The translations under genes and the position numbers were made by a program. A stretch of 64,000 nt of DNA. Source: Triplophysa rosa (lineage: Eukaryota; Chordata; Actinopteri; Cypriniformes; Nemacheilidae). Below are positions 11,901 through 22,818 of this stretch, piece by piece; within the stretch, counting starts at the first letter, position 1; each line of letters starts with the position of its first letter. The stretch is taken from the NCBI RefSeq assembly GCF_024868665.1, contig NW_026634375.1, positions 1,617 through 65,616 on the forward strand, given 5' to 3'. Under the pieces are notes generated by a model. The model ran no database searches. It was not told the DNA's origin and saw nothing but the letters and a program-made list of their open reading frames with translations.

Positions 11901-13606
11901 GGTGATGTGTTGTACCTCGTACAGTAGTCACAGGCAGGATTTTGCCCTCCATCATGTCATACATGTAGAAGAGTTTGTTTCTCAATCCTGTGGCTACAAT
12001 ACGCTCTCCATCAGCGCTAAATGAAGCTTTATTCACCGGAAAATTCTCCAGATGAATGCTCTGGATCTTCGGATTCGTCTTGCCATCAACCTGTTCCACA
12101 GAGTGCATAAATCATGATCTTTACTCCTTTATTACAGTTTGAGTTTGTCATGAGAGGTGTCCTGATGTTGACATTGTGATTCAGTGGTTTCAGTTTTAAT
12201 GGACAGAGGGCTGTGGGTTACCTGAAAGAGCGATACCGAACAATCCAGACCGGCCGTCATCACAATCTGAGCGGACGAGTGAAACTGTACTGAGGTCAGT
12301 CGATCGTCACCTGGACGTTCATTATTGGCATTCAAGCACTTTTTGATCTGGAAACAGCGAGAAAAACAGATGACACGGTTACTACACCTAGCACTCACGT
12401 TCACATTATTTCAATCTACAGTAGAGAAAAACAACATTTCTGAACATCTCGAAGTGTGAAGTGAGCACATTTGAAGCAGACACCTTAATAATTCCTTTAG
12501 GAAGACTGTCAGATGAGCCGATGAAGTTTCCGGTCCGCTGCATCAATTCATCATCGCCATCGAACTCATCTTCTGCTTTACAGGAGAAATAACCTCATGA
12601 ACGTATAACAGCACCGCTGTGATCGTAGCATGATAACAGACCACAGTTACATTCACAGATCTGAAGGTCTTGATTACCTTTTCTCTTGGCCGTTTTGACA
12701 GTCACCTCCGCCCAGCTCGGTGTTCCACCCATCGCTTTCTGAAACCTATAAAACAAGTTAGTGTCTCGATTCCATCTTGATTTATTTCGATCTTTCTTTC
12801 TTTCTCTACGCCTTACTGTTCCTTTAGGTGTCGCTGTAGCTTCTGTTTGCTCATCTTAGTTTCCGTTTTGCTCTTTTTGTAGTCCACACGATATCGATGC
12901 GTCACGTCCACACTGACCGACAGAAAATGAGAAAGATTACATCACAAACGTATCTGCAGATGTCATTCGAACACGATGTCATGAAGGCTGTGAGATCACG
13001 GGTCAACACGCGTGCTTTTCTCTACACATGAACCACTTTCTTTAAATGTCAACTATACGAAAACCGTGAAAGCTGAGGTTGTCTTACTCTTCTTCCACGG
13101 CATCCTCCTCATCCTCCCATACAGGTTTGTTCTTTGCAGGATGCTGATGAATGTCCTCATCATCCTCTGAAGAAGAGCTGCAGACGTCATCTTTCAGTAG
13201 CGCGTCACTCTCCTGTTCACAGACATTAACAACACCATTCCTTAAATATTATGGTACGGTTCAAAACATCATAGTGTCTAGGACAGTTTACTGTAGTAAA
13301 ACTACAGACGTGTTTCCAGCTATTTGCTGTAACCGTAATATGGTTAGTGCACTATAATAAAACCGCGGTTAATATCATATGAACCTGAGTGAGTCGTTCA
13401 GTGAGTCGCTCGTCCGCCCCGAACACGAGCTCCTCCAGCAGTTTGACGGACGCGTCGTCCTCGCCGAGCGTCGCGCACAGCGCCGCGTGTTTCTGCTGTT
13501 TACTGCGCTCCTCCGCGACGCGCGCGGCGGGGTCCGACTCTTCGCTCAAACGCCGCTTCGCGTTCCGTCTCTGTTTCTTAACTAAAGACACAGACGAGTC
13601 CATCAT
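5907..13606 (-). CDS. utp18: U3 snoRNP-associated WD40 protein Utp18 (12 coding exons)
   Basis: Utp18 is a UtpB subunit of the nucleolar small-subunit processome, needed for early cleavages that release 18S rRNA. Exons (minus): 13385-13606, 13088-13212, 12817-12912, 12678-12745, 12484-12575, 12222-12347, 11916-12090, 11155-11255, 10482-10572, 10248-10371, 7956-8130, 5907-6053. All junctions are GT-AG and all phases agree, giving 513 aa (human about 556). Diagnostic segments are LEELVFGAD near the N terminus, the acidic EEDEFDGDDELMQRTGNFI region, AGLDCSVSLFQVDGKTNPKI in the propeller, and KAIMNLVTAATSL. The C-terminal two thirds is a WD40 propeller. The start is the ATGATG at 13601-13606; an in-frame upstream ATG would add 35 residues lacking clear similarity. 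The protein ends LLFR, shorter than the human tail; the stop overlaps a CAG/GTGAAA donor-like site, so a further tiny exon is possible. Confidence 0.93.
6370..6838. repeat. 30-bp minisatellite, left block
   Basis: About 15 head-to-tail units of the form TGACTTCTATAGGTGACCTG followed by AGGTGTGCTG, with point variants (GATGACC, CCCGAGG) and shortened units near 6460 and 6605-6665. It lies in the last utp18 intron (6054-7955). Because 30 is a multiple of three, reading frames stay open on both strands. The resulting repetitive peptides are not evidence for a gene. Confidence 0.9.
6839..7407. mobile_element. hAT-type MITE inside the minisatellite
   Basis: Terminal inverted repeats start TAGGGTTGGGAATCG on the left and end CGATTCCCAACCCTA on the right. 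The 8-bp flanks are GCTGTGAC (6831-6838) and GCGGTGAC (7408-7415), a target duplication with one mismatch taken from the minisatellite unit. The TAGGG start and the 8-bp duplication fit hAT. GAATCG motifs recur inside both ends. There is no transposase. Confidence 0.85.
7408..7860. repeat. 30-bp minisatellite, right block
   Basis: Continuation of the array at 6370-6838 beyond the inserted MITE, again about 15 units. Units become more divergent (GATGCGTGCTG, GTGATCTGAGG) toward 7860, close to utp18 exon 11. Confidence 0.9.
8560..10110 (-). mobile_element. Tc1/mariner-like transposon with about 210-bp TIRs, dead
   Basis: The ends CAGTGGCTTGCAAAAGTATT (from 8560) and its exact complement ending at 10110 extend into TIRs of about 210 bp (8560-8767, 9897-10110) that are nearly identical. 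TA lies at the left flank (8558-8559); the right flank reads ATA. It sits in utp18 intron 10. Confidence 0.9.
8975..9640 (-). pseudogene. Tc1-like transposase remnant
   Basis: Minus-strand fragments in different frames read NRRFWSDESQ (the second catalytic block of Tc1 transposases) and, downstream, FILQHDNDPKHTT, the conserved QHDNDPKHT block around the next catalytic acidic residue. Between them SIMMWGVFQ matches the usual IMVWG block. Frameshifts and stops break the frame, and the N-terminal DNA-binding part is not continuous. It is carried by the element at 8560-10110. Confidence 0.85.
11385..11842. mobile_element. hAT-type MITE in utp18 intron 7
   Basis: The left end TAGGGCTGTCACGAT and the right end ATCGTGCAGCCCTA are imperfect inverted repeats. 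The 8-bp flanks are ACATACAC (11377-11384) and ACATACAG (11843-11850). Length 458 bp, with no coding content. Confidence 0.8.
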
Positions 13607-14383
13607 GAGCTCGAGACATTCAGTTTTTATACAAGACACGAGGACTGTTTTCAGTTCATCTGCCTCGCATGCGAACGACACTTCCGCTCGTGACCTGCAC
13701 GCTCTCGACACACGTGTGAATGGGTGAGAATACAGCTTTGCGGCGCATTACCGCCACCTGCTGGTTATAAGTGCAGCTAACACTGTGAAATATCGCTTTG
13801 GGAAATGTTTGTACAGGTTTGAGATGACAAGAGGGTGAGTAATGATGACATCTTATATTTTGAAGGTCAACTATTGCTTTTTCTGTTCTTCCTTCCGTGG
13901 TTGGTTTGTGCCATACACCCTTCACTTCACTTCATTTCATTCTCTACTTTACCTGCACGTCGACATCTGTCTTCTTTGCCGTGTGCGCACTCATTGGCCA
14001 ACCCTGTTCCTTTAACACCTGTACTGAACACGAGCATACCCAACAGAAAGCTGCCTAAATACCCATCATCTGAATTCCATATATTGTTTAAGTAATCTCA
14101 GTTGAAATATTAAATCAGAGCTCTGTTATCTCAATAGGTTTTGAATTACAATCTCGTTTCACTTGTTTCTTATTTTCTCAGCATGGTTTTGTTGTTCGTC
14201 CCTATCAGAGCAGGAAGAACTCTAAAAATGCCCAACTGGGATGGCATCAGGATGAATGAGTTATGAGAGAACTGTCTCTTTAATGCTGTGCACCCTTCAG
14301 AGCGCTCTACGTTGACTGCGCGCGCAGTGTGTAGGATCCAGTCAGCGTTGGCCCAGTTCAGCCCCGCCCACCGGCCCAGTCTT
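13607..14383. promoter_or_regulatory. Divergent promoter region utp18 / nme2
   Basis: Less than 0.8 kb separates the utp18 start codon from the nme2 TATA box, so the two genes must share or abut promoters. The utp18 side (13385-13700) is CpG-rich. The nme2 side carries a CCCCGCCCA GC-box-like site at 14362-14370. No repeats interrupt the centre. Confidence 0.6.
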
Positions 14384-14389
14384 TATAAA
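14384..14389 (+). promoter_or_regulatory. nme2: TATA box of nme2
   Basis: TATAAA lies about 30 bp upstream of a pyrimidine-rich stretch (CTTCCGTCTTCTTCTGTCC, from about 14404) that could hold a TOP-like start. The noncoding first exon ends at a CACCC/GTAAGG donor (14469/14470). Confidence 0.65.
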
Positions 14390-15379
14390 CGCACAGCACA
14401 CGTTCTTCCGTCTTCTTCTGTCCGTCTGTGCGACAGCTCACACAAGTCTCACATCATCTCATCTCACCCGTAAGGTGCGCGTGCTGTTTCTGTCTTGTAT
14501 GTGCTGCGTCGCGTTTCTGTTCAGCATGTTGGAGATTGTTGCGAAACTTTATCAATTGACGAACAGTCTTCATTTGTGGAAATGATTTTTTGTCCGTCGC
14601 TGCACGCGCGTCAGGCCTCGATTGTTGTCTCGCGCGCCTCCCTCTCTCTATCTCGACCAGCGACATGAAGATTAACGGCATATTAGAACGCTGTGATTTT
14701 GGCAAGTGCGAGGTGAAGATAATAGACGTGTTCATCATAAATAAAATCTGTTGCTTTGTGAGCAGTGTTGTGCGCGTGCGCTGGAATATGGCCGCTTCCT
14801 CCTCAGCTGTTCTGAACGCAGCAGCTGCTTTTTTGAAACGCATGCACAGAATTACAAAAATACTTTTTTTTTTAAAGCCATCATATCTCCACTTGATCAA
14901 AGTGACCGTTTTACTTTTAGACTCGAGGTTATGCCCTACATAGTCAACGCTATATGCCTAATCATACTTTTCAACAGAACGTGGGTGTTTAATACTGTTT
15001 TATAAGGCTAATGTGATGCTCAGACTACACGACTCGGATATTTTACAGTCCTGTTCATCTGTTGCTCTTATCATAACACCTCAATAAAAAGTTGAATTCG
15101 GTTATATATTCATACATACAGAATTAGTTCAGGTGTATAATTTTACATTCTGTAAATGTTGAACTGCCACTTTAATGAAAGGTGCTTCAGAAGGTTCTTC
15201 ACAGCCATGCAATAGATGGAAAAAGTGGTTCTTCTGTGGCAGAATGCTTCTAAAGTAGCAAATGTGTCCTTTTCTTTTGAATGCACTGATTATATGTCGT
15301 CATTCTATGCGTGTAAACCCGGAATCTGAATATGCGGTGGTTCAGTGAATGAGCATCATGTCTTCTCTCTTTCAGTGCT

Positions 15380-16347
15380 ATGGCTGCAAAAAGCGAGCGC
15401 ACCTTTATCGCCATCAAACCTGATGGTGTTCAGAGAGGTCTGATCGGAGAGATCATCAAACGCTTCGAACAGAAGGGCTTCAGACTGGTGGCTATGAAGT
15501 TTCAGCAGGTTTGTCAGCAGACGTAGAGTTATGGATCATCTGTTTATTATGTGTATAACTGTTTGTTTCCAGTCTCCTGAGAAAATCACGGGATGCGTGA
15601 ATGTGTGCTCATGACGTCATATAGAAACATCTGCAGCAAACGCTTGAGATTCAGATCTGTGTGTGTGTGTGATTATATGTCAGGCTTCTGAAGACTTGCT
15701 GAAACAGCATTACATTGATCTTAAAGACCGGCCGTTTTACGCTGGACTTGTCAAGTACATGAACTCTGGGCCTGTTGTTGCAATGGTGAGTGTTGACCAC
15801 CGTCGTGACTTTCAGTGGATGACTGTTTTCAAAGTTTCTCTTGAATGCACAAGACAACATTTTTTGTCTAATAATATGAAATGTCTTCTTGTGCGATCTT
15901 ATTATGTATATCTGTCGTTTGCGTTAAAGGACTCCGTATGTCGGGCTCATATGCCACACTGTGTATCTGAAAATGTTTCTGATGCTGGAAATGTTTGCTG
16001 CGTTTAGGTATGGGAGGGTCTGAATGTTGTCAAGACTGGAAGAGTGATGCTGGGAGAGACCAACCCTGCCGACTCCAAACCCGGCACCATCAGAGGAGAT
16101 TTCTGTATTGAAGTGGGCAGGTAAGTGTGTTGTGTAACACTACTCCAGTGGTGTTTTGTGAGGATGGTAAAGGGTCTGACGCTCATGTGTAATGCATCAG
16201 TTGAGATGTTGTTTTGTTGTGTGGTTTAGGAACATCATTCATGGCAGTGACTCTGTGGACAGTGCCAATAAAGAGATCGGTCTGTGGTTCACCGCTGAGG
16301 AGCTGGTGTCGTACAAGAGCTGCGCACAACACTGGATCTATGAATGA
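15380..16347 (+). CDS. nme2: Nucleoside diphosphate kinase, NME1/NME2 type
   Basis: The enzyme transfers the terminal phosphate from ATP to other nucleoside diphosphates through a phosphohistidine, working as a cytosolic hexamer. Coding exons are 15380-15508, 15684-15785, 16008-16120 and 16230-16347, giving 153 aa, against 152 in human NME1/2. It begins [20 protein letters not shown]. The catalytic motif NIIHGSDSV places the phosphorylated histidine at residue 119 (118 in human numbering), and the C terminus is the canonical CAQHWIYE. A 5' noncoding exon ends at 14469. Residues are mixed between mammalian NME1 and NME2 (AMKF and [12 protein letters not shown] as in NME2, EIGLWF as in NME1), as expected if the mammalian pair split later. 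The nme2 name is therefore an orthology guess; the family is certain. Confidence 0.95.
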
Positions 16348-16460
16348 ACTCTCCCAACACACGGGTTGAGACTCTCTGCACTTACTGCTGGACATGTTCC
16401 CCACTCGTACACGCGTGTGCGTGCGTGTGTGATCTCTCTCTTGTCTGAAGCGCTTGTTTG

Positions 16461-16466
16461 AATAAA
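16461..16466 (+). terminator. nme2: Poly(A) signal of nme2
   Basis: AATAAA about 115 bp after the stop, followed by a T/GT-rich stretch. Confidence 0.75.
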
Positions 16467-16943
16467 CGATACGTCTCTGATCTCTTTCTGCAGTGGTCAT
16501 TCTTCTGCCGTTTCGGTCACACTCTAAACTTCTTGATTTTTACACAAGTTCGCCACATTTGCTTACTGTGCTACACCAGCTAATGTTCACTGGTGTTTTT
16601 TGTTGTATTTTACCCAGTGAAGCGTGACCGTTACAGTACCAGCGTCCATAGCATGACTGCAGTCATCATTCAGAGATCAACAGCGTGCTTCCAGTCAGTG
16701 CAGTTGAAATGCATTTTAACATGACGTTTACACTCAAAGGCCTGTAATCCCCATTGTGGTGTACAGTATTATCACAGTGCTGAATTGAATTATGCAAACT
16801 GTTATCAATAATCAGTGTAAATTGAAATGTAAGAAGAAACCAGCTGTGAAAACCGTATCAAATGGGTCCGAACACAACCATAAAGAGTAATAATAAATTA
16901 GTGTGAGGACATTTTCCACTCATGTATTTTTGTTAGTCTAGAT

Positions 16944-17157
16944 CCGTGGTTCTCTAACGTTTTCATTGTGAGGCCTGCTTGGTGTATAGAGTGCATTGCT
17001 TTGCAGCCCCCAAATCAAAACCTATTCAGTTATACAATGCTGGAACATCAATCGGTTGAGTTGGTGGTCATTCTTTCCTGATGTTTGATTGCATAGATCT
17101 ATGATAAACTTTGAGGTTTCATAAAATACTACAAAATCTGTGGTCCGAGAAGCACTG
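16944..17157. mobile_element. Short hAT-type MITE
   Basis: The left end CCGTGGTTCTCTAAC and the right end, in reverse complement CAGTGCTTCTCGGACC, resemble the CAGTGGTTCTC ends of Charlie-like hAT elements. Perfect 8-bp duplication GTCTAGAT at 16936-16943 and 17158-17165. Confidence 0.8.
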
Positions 17158-18979
17158 GTCTAGATGAACGGATTCCATGACTGTATTGTTCTTCAGTCAC
17201 TCTCATGTTTCATTCATTGATACTCATATGATATTATACACAACAAATTGAACATCTAGAATATAATGTGTCCATAGAGTTTGTGTGATGTGATTCTTGA
17301 TGTTGTGTAGGTACACGCTGTGTGCGTTCGTTCTGAACGTGTTTTTACTCTCATCTTAACTCGACGCTTGTCATTCTATGATGAAAGCATTACAGTTTTT
17401 CTCGATTGCTAACACACAATTCACCGTTTTCTCGCAACTTTAAACACATTCTCAGAACGAAACACCAACCAAAAACCTGAATGGTTTTGAGAAGAGAGCT
17501 TCATTTTGACCTGAAAATAGGAAGTTTTATTAAAAGTATTAAAAACAGAAGTTAGGGATTTGTGTTAAGAGTTTGGAGAAAATGAGGAATCGTTTCAAGA
17601 AGCCTGTAATAAACTGTAATAAGAGGTGAAATTTCCCCCGTCTAACACACTTGTGTTGTTGTGTGATATGTCGTGTGTATCTCCTGAGCAAACACACACT
17701 GGCACAGCCTGTCAGACTCACCTGACTGCATTACCGGCCCTGACCAAACCCTCTGCGTGTGTGTCACACAACACAATGACATGTTTACACTGACGAGACA
17801 TGCATTCAAACTCAACAAAAGAACACGAGAGTGAGGTAGGTGAGATGTAGCAGATGTTATTATGAATGGGAATGTTGTGTTTGAGATACTTCAGCAGAGA
17901 TTTCTGGGGTTTTCATGTTGTGACAGTGACACACAGTCAGGCTAGATTTACAGCTCCATTTCAGTGGTTAAAAAACTCAAATGATGTACTGTCCTGAGAT
18001 TCTAATCCTTTATCATAACGCGTATGTGTGTTTGTTAGTTTTTATAGGATGAGGTGGTTTTCAGTCTCTACCAGAGACAAAACAGCTTGGGAAACTCTTG
18101 ATGTTTCATATTAAGCAAATGAAAATGTGAAGTTTGTCATTCTTTTTAATGAAGCATTCCATAGAAACTGTACAGAATAGACTGTAATTTAGTGTAAATG
18201 ATCAAAGAATTGTGATGTCACTGCTGGTGTACACATTAAGCGTTTCATTTTCATTTGTTCGTTCGTTCGTTGTGGATGAAGTACAGACACAGCACAAAGA
18301 TCATAACGCATCTTAACACATGTACTGTAAGGTGTGTGTGTCTTCTGGAATTGTGCAACTCACTACAAAGACTCGACTTTCTGCATTTTACACAGTGTTT
18401 GTGCACATGCCCTACTCTGAGAAACACATTTGCCTTCCTTTCTACATATATAATCAGACGCGTGTCTGATGAAATGACCGTCTCACATCAGCATGAAAGA
18501 GTTTTCACTGGTTTGACTTAGGAACCCAAAACTCCAGTGGAGAACAAAAAACCTCGAGAGACTACACCCGGGGAACCAGTTCTCCTCTGGCACTACTGCT
18601 GCATCTCTACAACTAGGCTAAATAAAGGGAAATCAAGTGGAAAGGTGGACAATAGATTTAAGATGATCTTAATATTCTAATAGCTATTGTAGTTACAGTT
18701 TTGTAGTGAGGACCTCCCTCTTTAGCTCCAGCATCTGGTCTGGGTGCAGACTGCATCTTGCTCACACCTGGGAGCAATGAGAATAGACAAACTGTTCTTT
18801 TTCTTCGAATTCTTCTTTCTGCATGCATTCACGATTCAGCACGGTTCATTCCGAGCAGAGAAAAGTTTGTAATCATGGCGTGTGGAACCAGGTTCACGTG
18901 GAAACATAACTGTAACCTTTTCAGGCCGAGATTAGAAAGGTTCGGCGCGATGGTGGAAAAGCGCTCAAGTTGTTATAGG

Positions 18980-19260
18980 AAGTGTTCCTGGTTCTCATTA
19001 ATGCAGCCTAACAACGCCTTAGGAGATTTGTATTATAGACGTGTTGTGTATGCACGGCTGAAGACATGCGTCTTTAATCTAGATGCAGACTGACTTAAAC
19101 TGAGTGCGACTGCCTCCTGCACAGCACTCGGAAGTTTGTTCCAAAGTTTAAGCGCTACATAGGAAAAAGATCTACCACCTGCACGAGATTTTGAAATTCT
19201 AGGTATTACCAACTGGCCAGAGCTTAATAAATCAGAAACAACATCGGAGTGTCTTTAAAA
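18980..19260. repeat. Teleost interspersed repeat fragment
   Basis: Contains the string CTGAAGACATGCGTCTTTAA followed by a tract ending AGGTATTACCAACTGGCCAG. I recognise this as a repeat common in fish genomes. Family and ends are unresolved. Confidence 0.4.
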
Positions 19261-19345
19261 TTGGGAACTACTTTCTCCCAGCCAAGCATACGGTAAAACC
19301 AACCTCCGGTACTAATTCCAAACCGTCACGTCTTTTAAAATATGC
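19256..19345. repeat. Shared repeat block, copy 1
   Basis: Contains GGGAACTACTTTCTCCCAG and later CCAAACCGTCACG-CTTTTAAA. The same order is found at 34252-34348. Confidence 0.6.
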
Positions 19346-19581
19346 GCCGTGCTGCTTCAGGGAAGTTATTCGTGAGGAATAATGAGGCAGGCCGTGCGTG
19401 CGAATAAAGAGAGAGACTGCAAAAGGCAACTCACCTAGAATGTGTTCATCCCAATGTACTGCGACACGTTCCATGGCTTTTTAATGTAAACATGCGCTTC
19501 TTTACTGTGAAGCGCGTCTGTCGAGTCCTGAGTGCTGTGAAATGCTCTAAGAGACACTGCTAATGTGTGTGTGTTACTTTC

Positions 19582-19595
19582 AGTTTCACTTTCAT
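19582..19595 (+). promoter_or_regulatory. Interferon-stimulated response element (ISRE)
   Basis: AGTTTCACTTTCAT matches the ISRE consensus AGTTTCNNTTTCNY at every fixed position. It sits about 280 bp before the TRIM start codon, and a 5' intron acceptor (GTGTTTCAG, ending 19864) places the true transcription start nearer to the ISRE. It would make the TRIM gene responsive to IRF/ISGF3-type factors. Confidence 0.6.
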
Positions 19596-19865
19596 AAGTC
19601 CGAGTTAGTTTAGTGTTAGTGTGATACAGACTGTGAAGCGGTTTCCGTGGTGATACTGGTGGAATATCCTATCAGCCAATCAGATTCGAGAACCAGAAAG
19701 AACTGTTGTATAATAATTAAATGACACCAATATGTGGGCTTTTTGTGTTCTTTTTGCTTTTGTTCTTTAAAGTTCCAACAGATTGAAGCAGCCTCAGTTT
19801 TTTTCCGTCAGTGGTTCGGTTTCTATTACGGTAAAAGAATCGTTGTATATTGTTTGTGTTTCAGG

Positions 19866-22629
19866 ATGGCAGAGTTTGATGTGGAGTTGTTCTCTGAACA
19901 GGAGCTGACCTGCTCCATCTGTCTGGAGATCTTCATCGAGCCCGTGTCCACACCATGCGGTCATAACTTCTGTCAGAGTTGCATTGGTGGTTATTGGGCT
20001 TCCAGTTCAGTCTGCACCTGTCCGCTGTGTAAACGTCCGTTCGGCGAAAGACCTGAACTCAGCATCAACCGTGTGTTTGCTCACATCGCGCAGAAATACA
20101 AAGAGAAGCGCTACGGGGAGCCGCCCAAACCAAAACCGCGACAGAAATCCATTTCAGCTGGAGTTTCACCGACCGATGCGCACGAGCAAATATTCTGTGA
20201 CATCTGCAGCGGCAAGAAACAGAAAGCCGTCAGTTCATGTCTGACGTGTACTGCGTCGTACTGCGAGATTCACGTGCTGCCACATCGCCAGACGTCCTTC
20301 TACTCATCCCATCGGCTGCTGGACCCTCACGAGGCCCTGCGGGGTCGAACCTGCCCTCAACACGGACGACTTCTGGAGGTTTACTGTCGGACAGATGAGA
20401 AGTGTATTTGTGCCATCTGTGTGTTAGAGGAGCATCGCACACACGCCACAGTCTCCGTGCAGACAGAGAGAGCTTACAAACAGGTCAGATCTCCTCTCTC
20501 GTACACACCGACACCAATCAGAACACTGGGAAATTAAACAAACGTCCAGTACATCTTCCTTTAATTTACCGACATTTCCGCTAATGCTACAATGTCATTT
20601 AATGCAGCGCAAAATGTGAAATACACTTAAAACAACTGTCAAAAAAGAAAATTCCTTCATATTATTGTGCCCTGGTTTTACAGTTTAGTGTTTTGTCATC
20701 GTGTTCGTCGTATTTGTGTTTTACCTTAAAGTCTTCTGATTGATTTCTACTAGACTCACATCCTCTTCTATATACACTTCTATGTTTACTTGACTTTACG
20801 TGATGCACACACAATTATACATCCGAGAAATATTTCCTTTCAAAAGTTTTAAACACGACTCATTTCTATTTGATAAAATAACCCTTTTTCCCTCATAAAA
20901 CACAGTACGAAACCTTAAATCGCACAAAAGTATCTGAAAGATTTCTTATATTCTGTACAATTCGTGGTTATTTGCGAAACATTTTGCAAAAAAACTCAAG
21001 TGAAAGTTTAAGACCACAAAGAGCCTCATGGATCCAAATCCTCCCTTGTTTTCTCATCTCATCTCCTAGAGACTTCTGGGAAAAACCGAGCTGGACGTTC
21101 AGATGTGTATTGAAAGAAGAAGTGTGGACGTAAATGAGCTGAAGAGTAAACTGCAAACCCTGCAGGTATTTATTCTGCAGAATACATCGAGTCATTTAGC
21201 GGACGCTTTTATCCAAAGCCACTTACAGACGAGGGAAACGAGGGAAGCAGTCGGATCGAGCAACATGAGGTTAACAGAACAGAAAGAGTCACACAGTTCA
21301 CTCCACAGATGAGGATGGGTTCATCTGTGAACTGGTTTAGGAGATCCAGTGAAACCTAGCATTGACTCTTCATGTCATCGTACCGTATGTTTGTTATCAG
21401 TTTAGCGAGTGTGACTGTTTGTGCTGAAGCCTGTTCTAATGGAAGTGTGTGTGTGTGTGTGTGATAGAGTTGTGCTCACTCAGAGCTGTCTGAAGTGGAT
21501 CAGCTTCTGTCTGACATCACACAGTCTGTGGATCGCATCCGGAGCGAGCTGCTGGCCGGTATCCAGGAGAAACAGGAGGCTGTGATTGGACGAGGACAGA
21601 GAATCGTCTCTCAGCTGGAATCCAAGTTAACTCAACTGCGAGAGCGGAAAGACGGACTGGAGGCTCAGGCCGTTTCTGAAGATCACATCAGCTTTCTCAA
21701 GGTATATTTCTCTCATTCTCATTCACAAATCCTCTGATTCTTCCAACGGTTCTCTGAGCATTTTTACTGAAGAATGTTACTGATTTCTCTATCAAGTGAG
21801 AATGCCTGAAATGACCGCATGTATTTTCAGACTAAAGGCTTTTTTTTTAAAAACGGAAGTTTTATTCAAAGTGACCAAATGAAACATGTTGTTTTCAGGT
21901 TAAATAAGTAACAGGATAGTGTTTGGGGTCAGAGGTCACACAAAACAAATGTGAAAACGTAAGACCTTTGTTCTCCATCAGAGCCGTCGCTGGACCTGAA
22001 TGAAGCCCTGGATGTTTTAGCTTCGGGTGTGTTTGATTACCACACAGCCTCGGACCAGATGACCAAAAACTGAGACCAAATCCTACTGTATATCTCAAGT
22101 CAGTCTTGTCTTCTAAACAACTCCTGTCTTTGTTTGTTTGTCGTCAGAGTTTTGAGGAGATGAACCGTCCCGTTCAGGACACAGACACACATGATGAGCT
22201 GGAGGAGGATCTGACGTTACACTTCTCTCTCGGAGATGTGAAGAGAGCTTTAGGAGAGATGTGCGAGCGACTGGACGACATCCGCTACGGTGAAGTCCAT
22301 TACAGACACTCGGGTGAGATATTCTTATCTGTCAACTCCGTCTCGGATGTTTCTCTCAGGAGAAATGGAAAGAGTCTGGAGGTGATTGCAGCGCTGAAAT
22401 CATCTGGATTTGAGTCAATGTGAGGAGAAATGTTTGAGTTGATATTGAGATCTTCAGTCATACTGACTTTTGATCGCAGACGAGACCAATCGGCGCTCAG
22501 TTTGACACGTTGTTGACATCTCTTCTCAAACTCTCATGACACACACATTTCTGACTCGTTTTCTGCAGCAAAAGTTTCCTTTTTTTCTCCTTTTAATCTC
22601 ACTGACGTCTAAGAGAAATCTGTTTCTGT

Positions 22630-22724
<95 letters not shown>

Positions 22725-22725
22725 N

Positions 22726-22818
<93 letters not shown>

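Larger units (their letters stand above)
16467..19581. other. Spacer between nme2 and the TRIM gene
   Basis: No gene is supported. It contains a 214-bp hAT-type MITE (16944-17157) and a repeat-like tract from about 18980 to 19260. A block at 19256-19345 recurs at 34252-34348. Open frames in this region show no recognisable domain. Confidence 0.5.

Noticed and set aside
13379..13727. Plus-strand open frames opposite utp18 exon 1
   Set aside because: They are antisense shadows of a GC-rich coding exon. The minus frame matches Utp18.
19734..19865. Upstream in-frame ATG for the TRIM protein
   Set aside because: A pyrimidine-rich stretch and GTGTTTCAG directly before the inner ATG mark an intron, and RING proteins of this type begin just before the ring.
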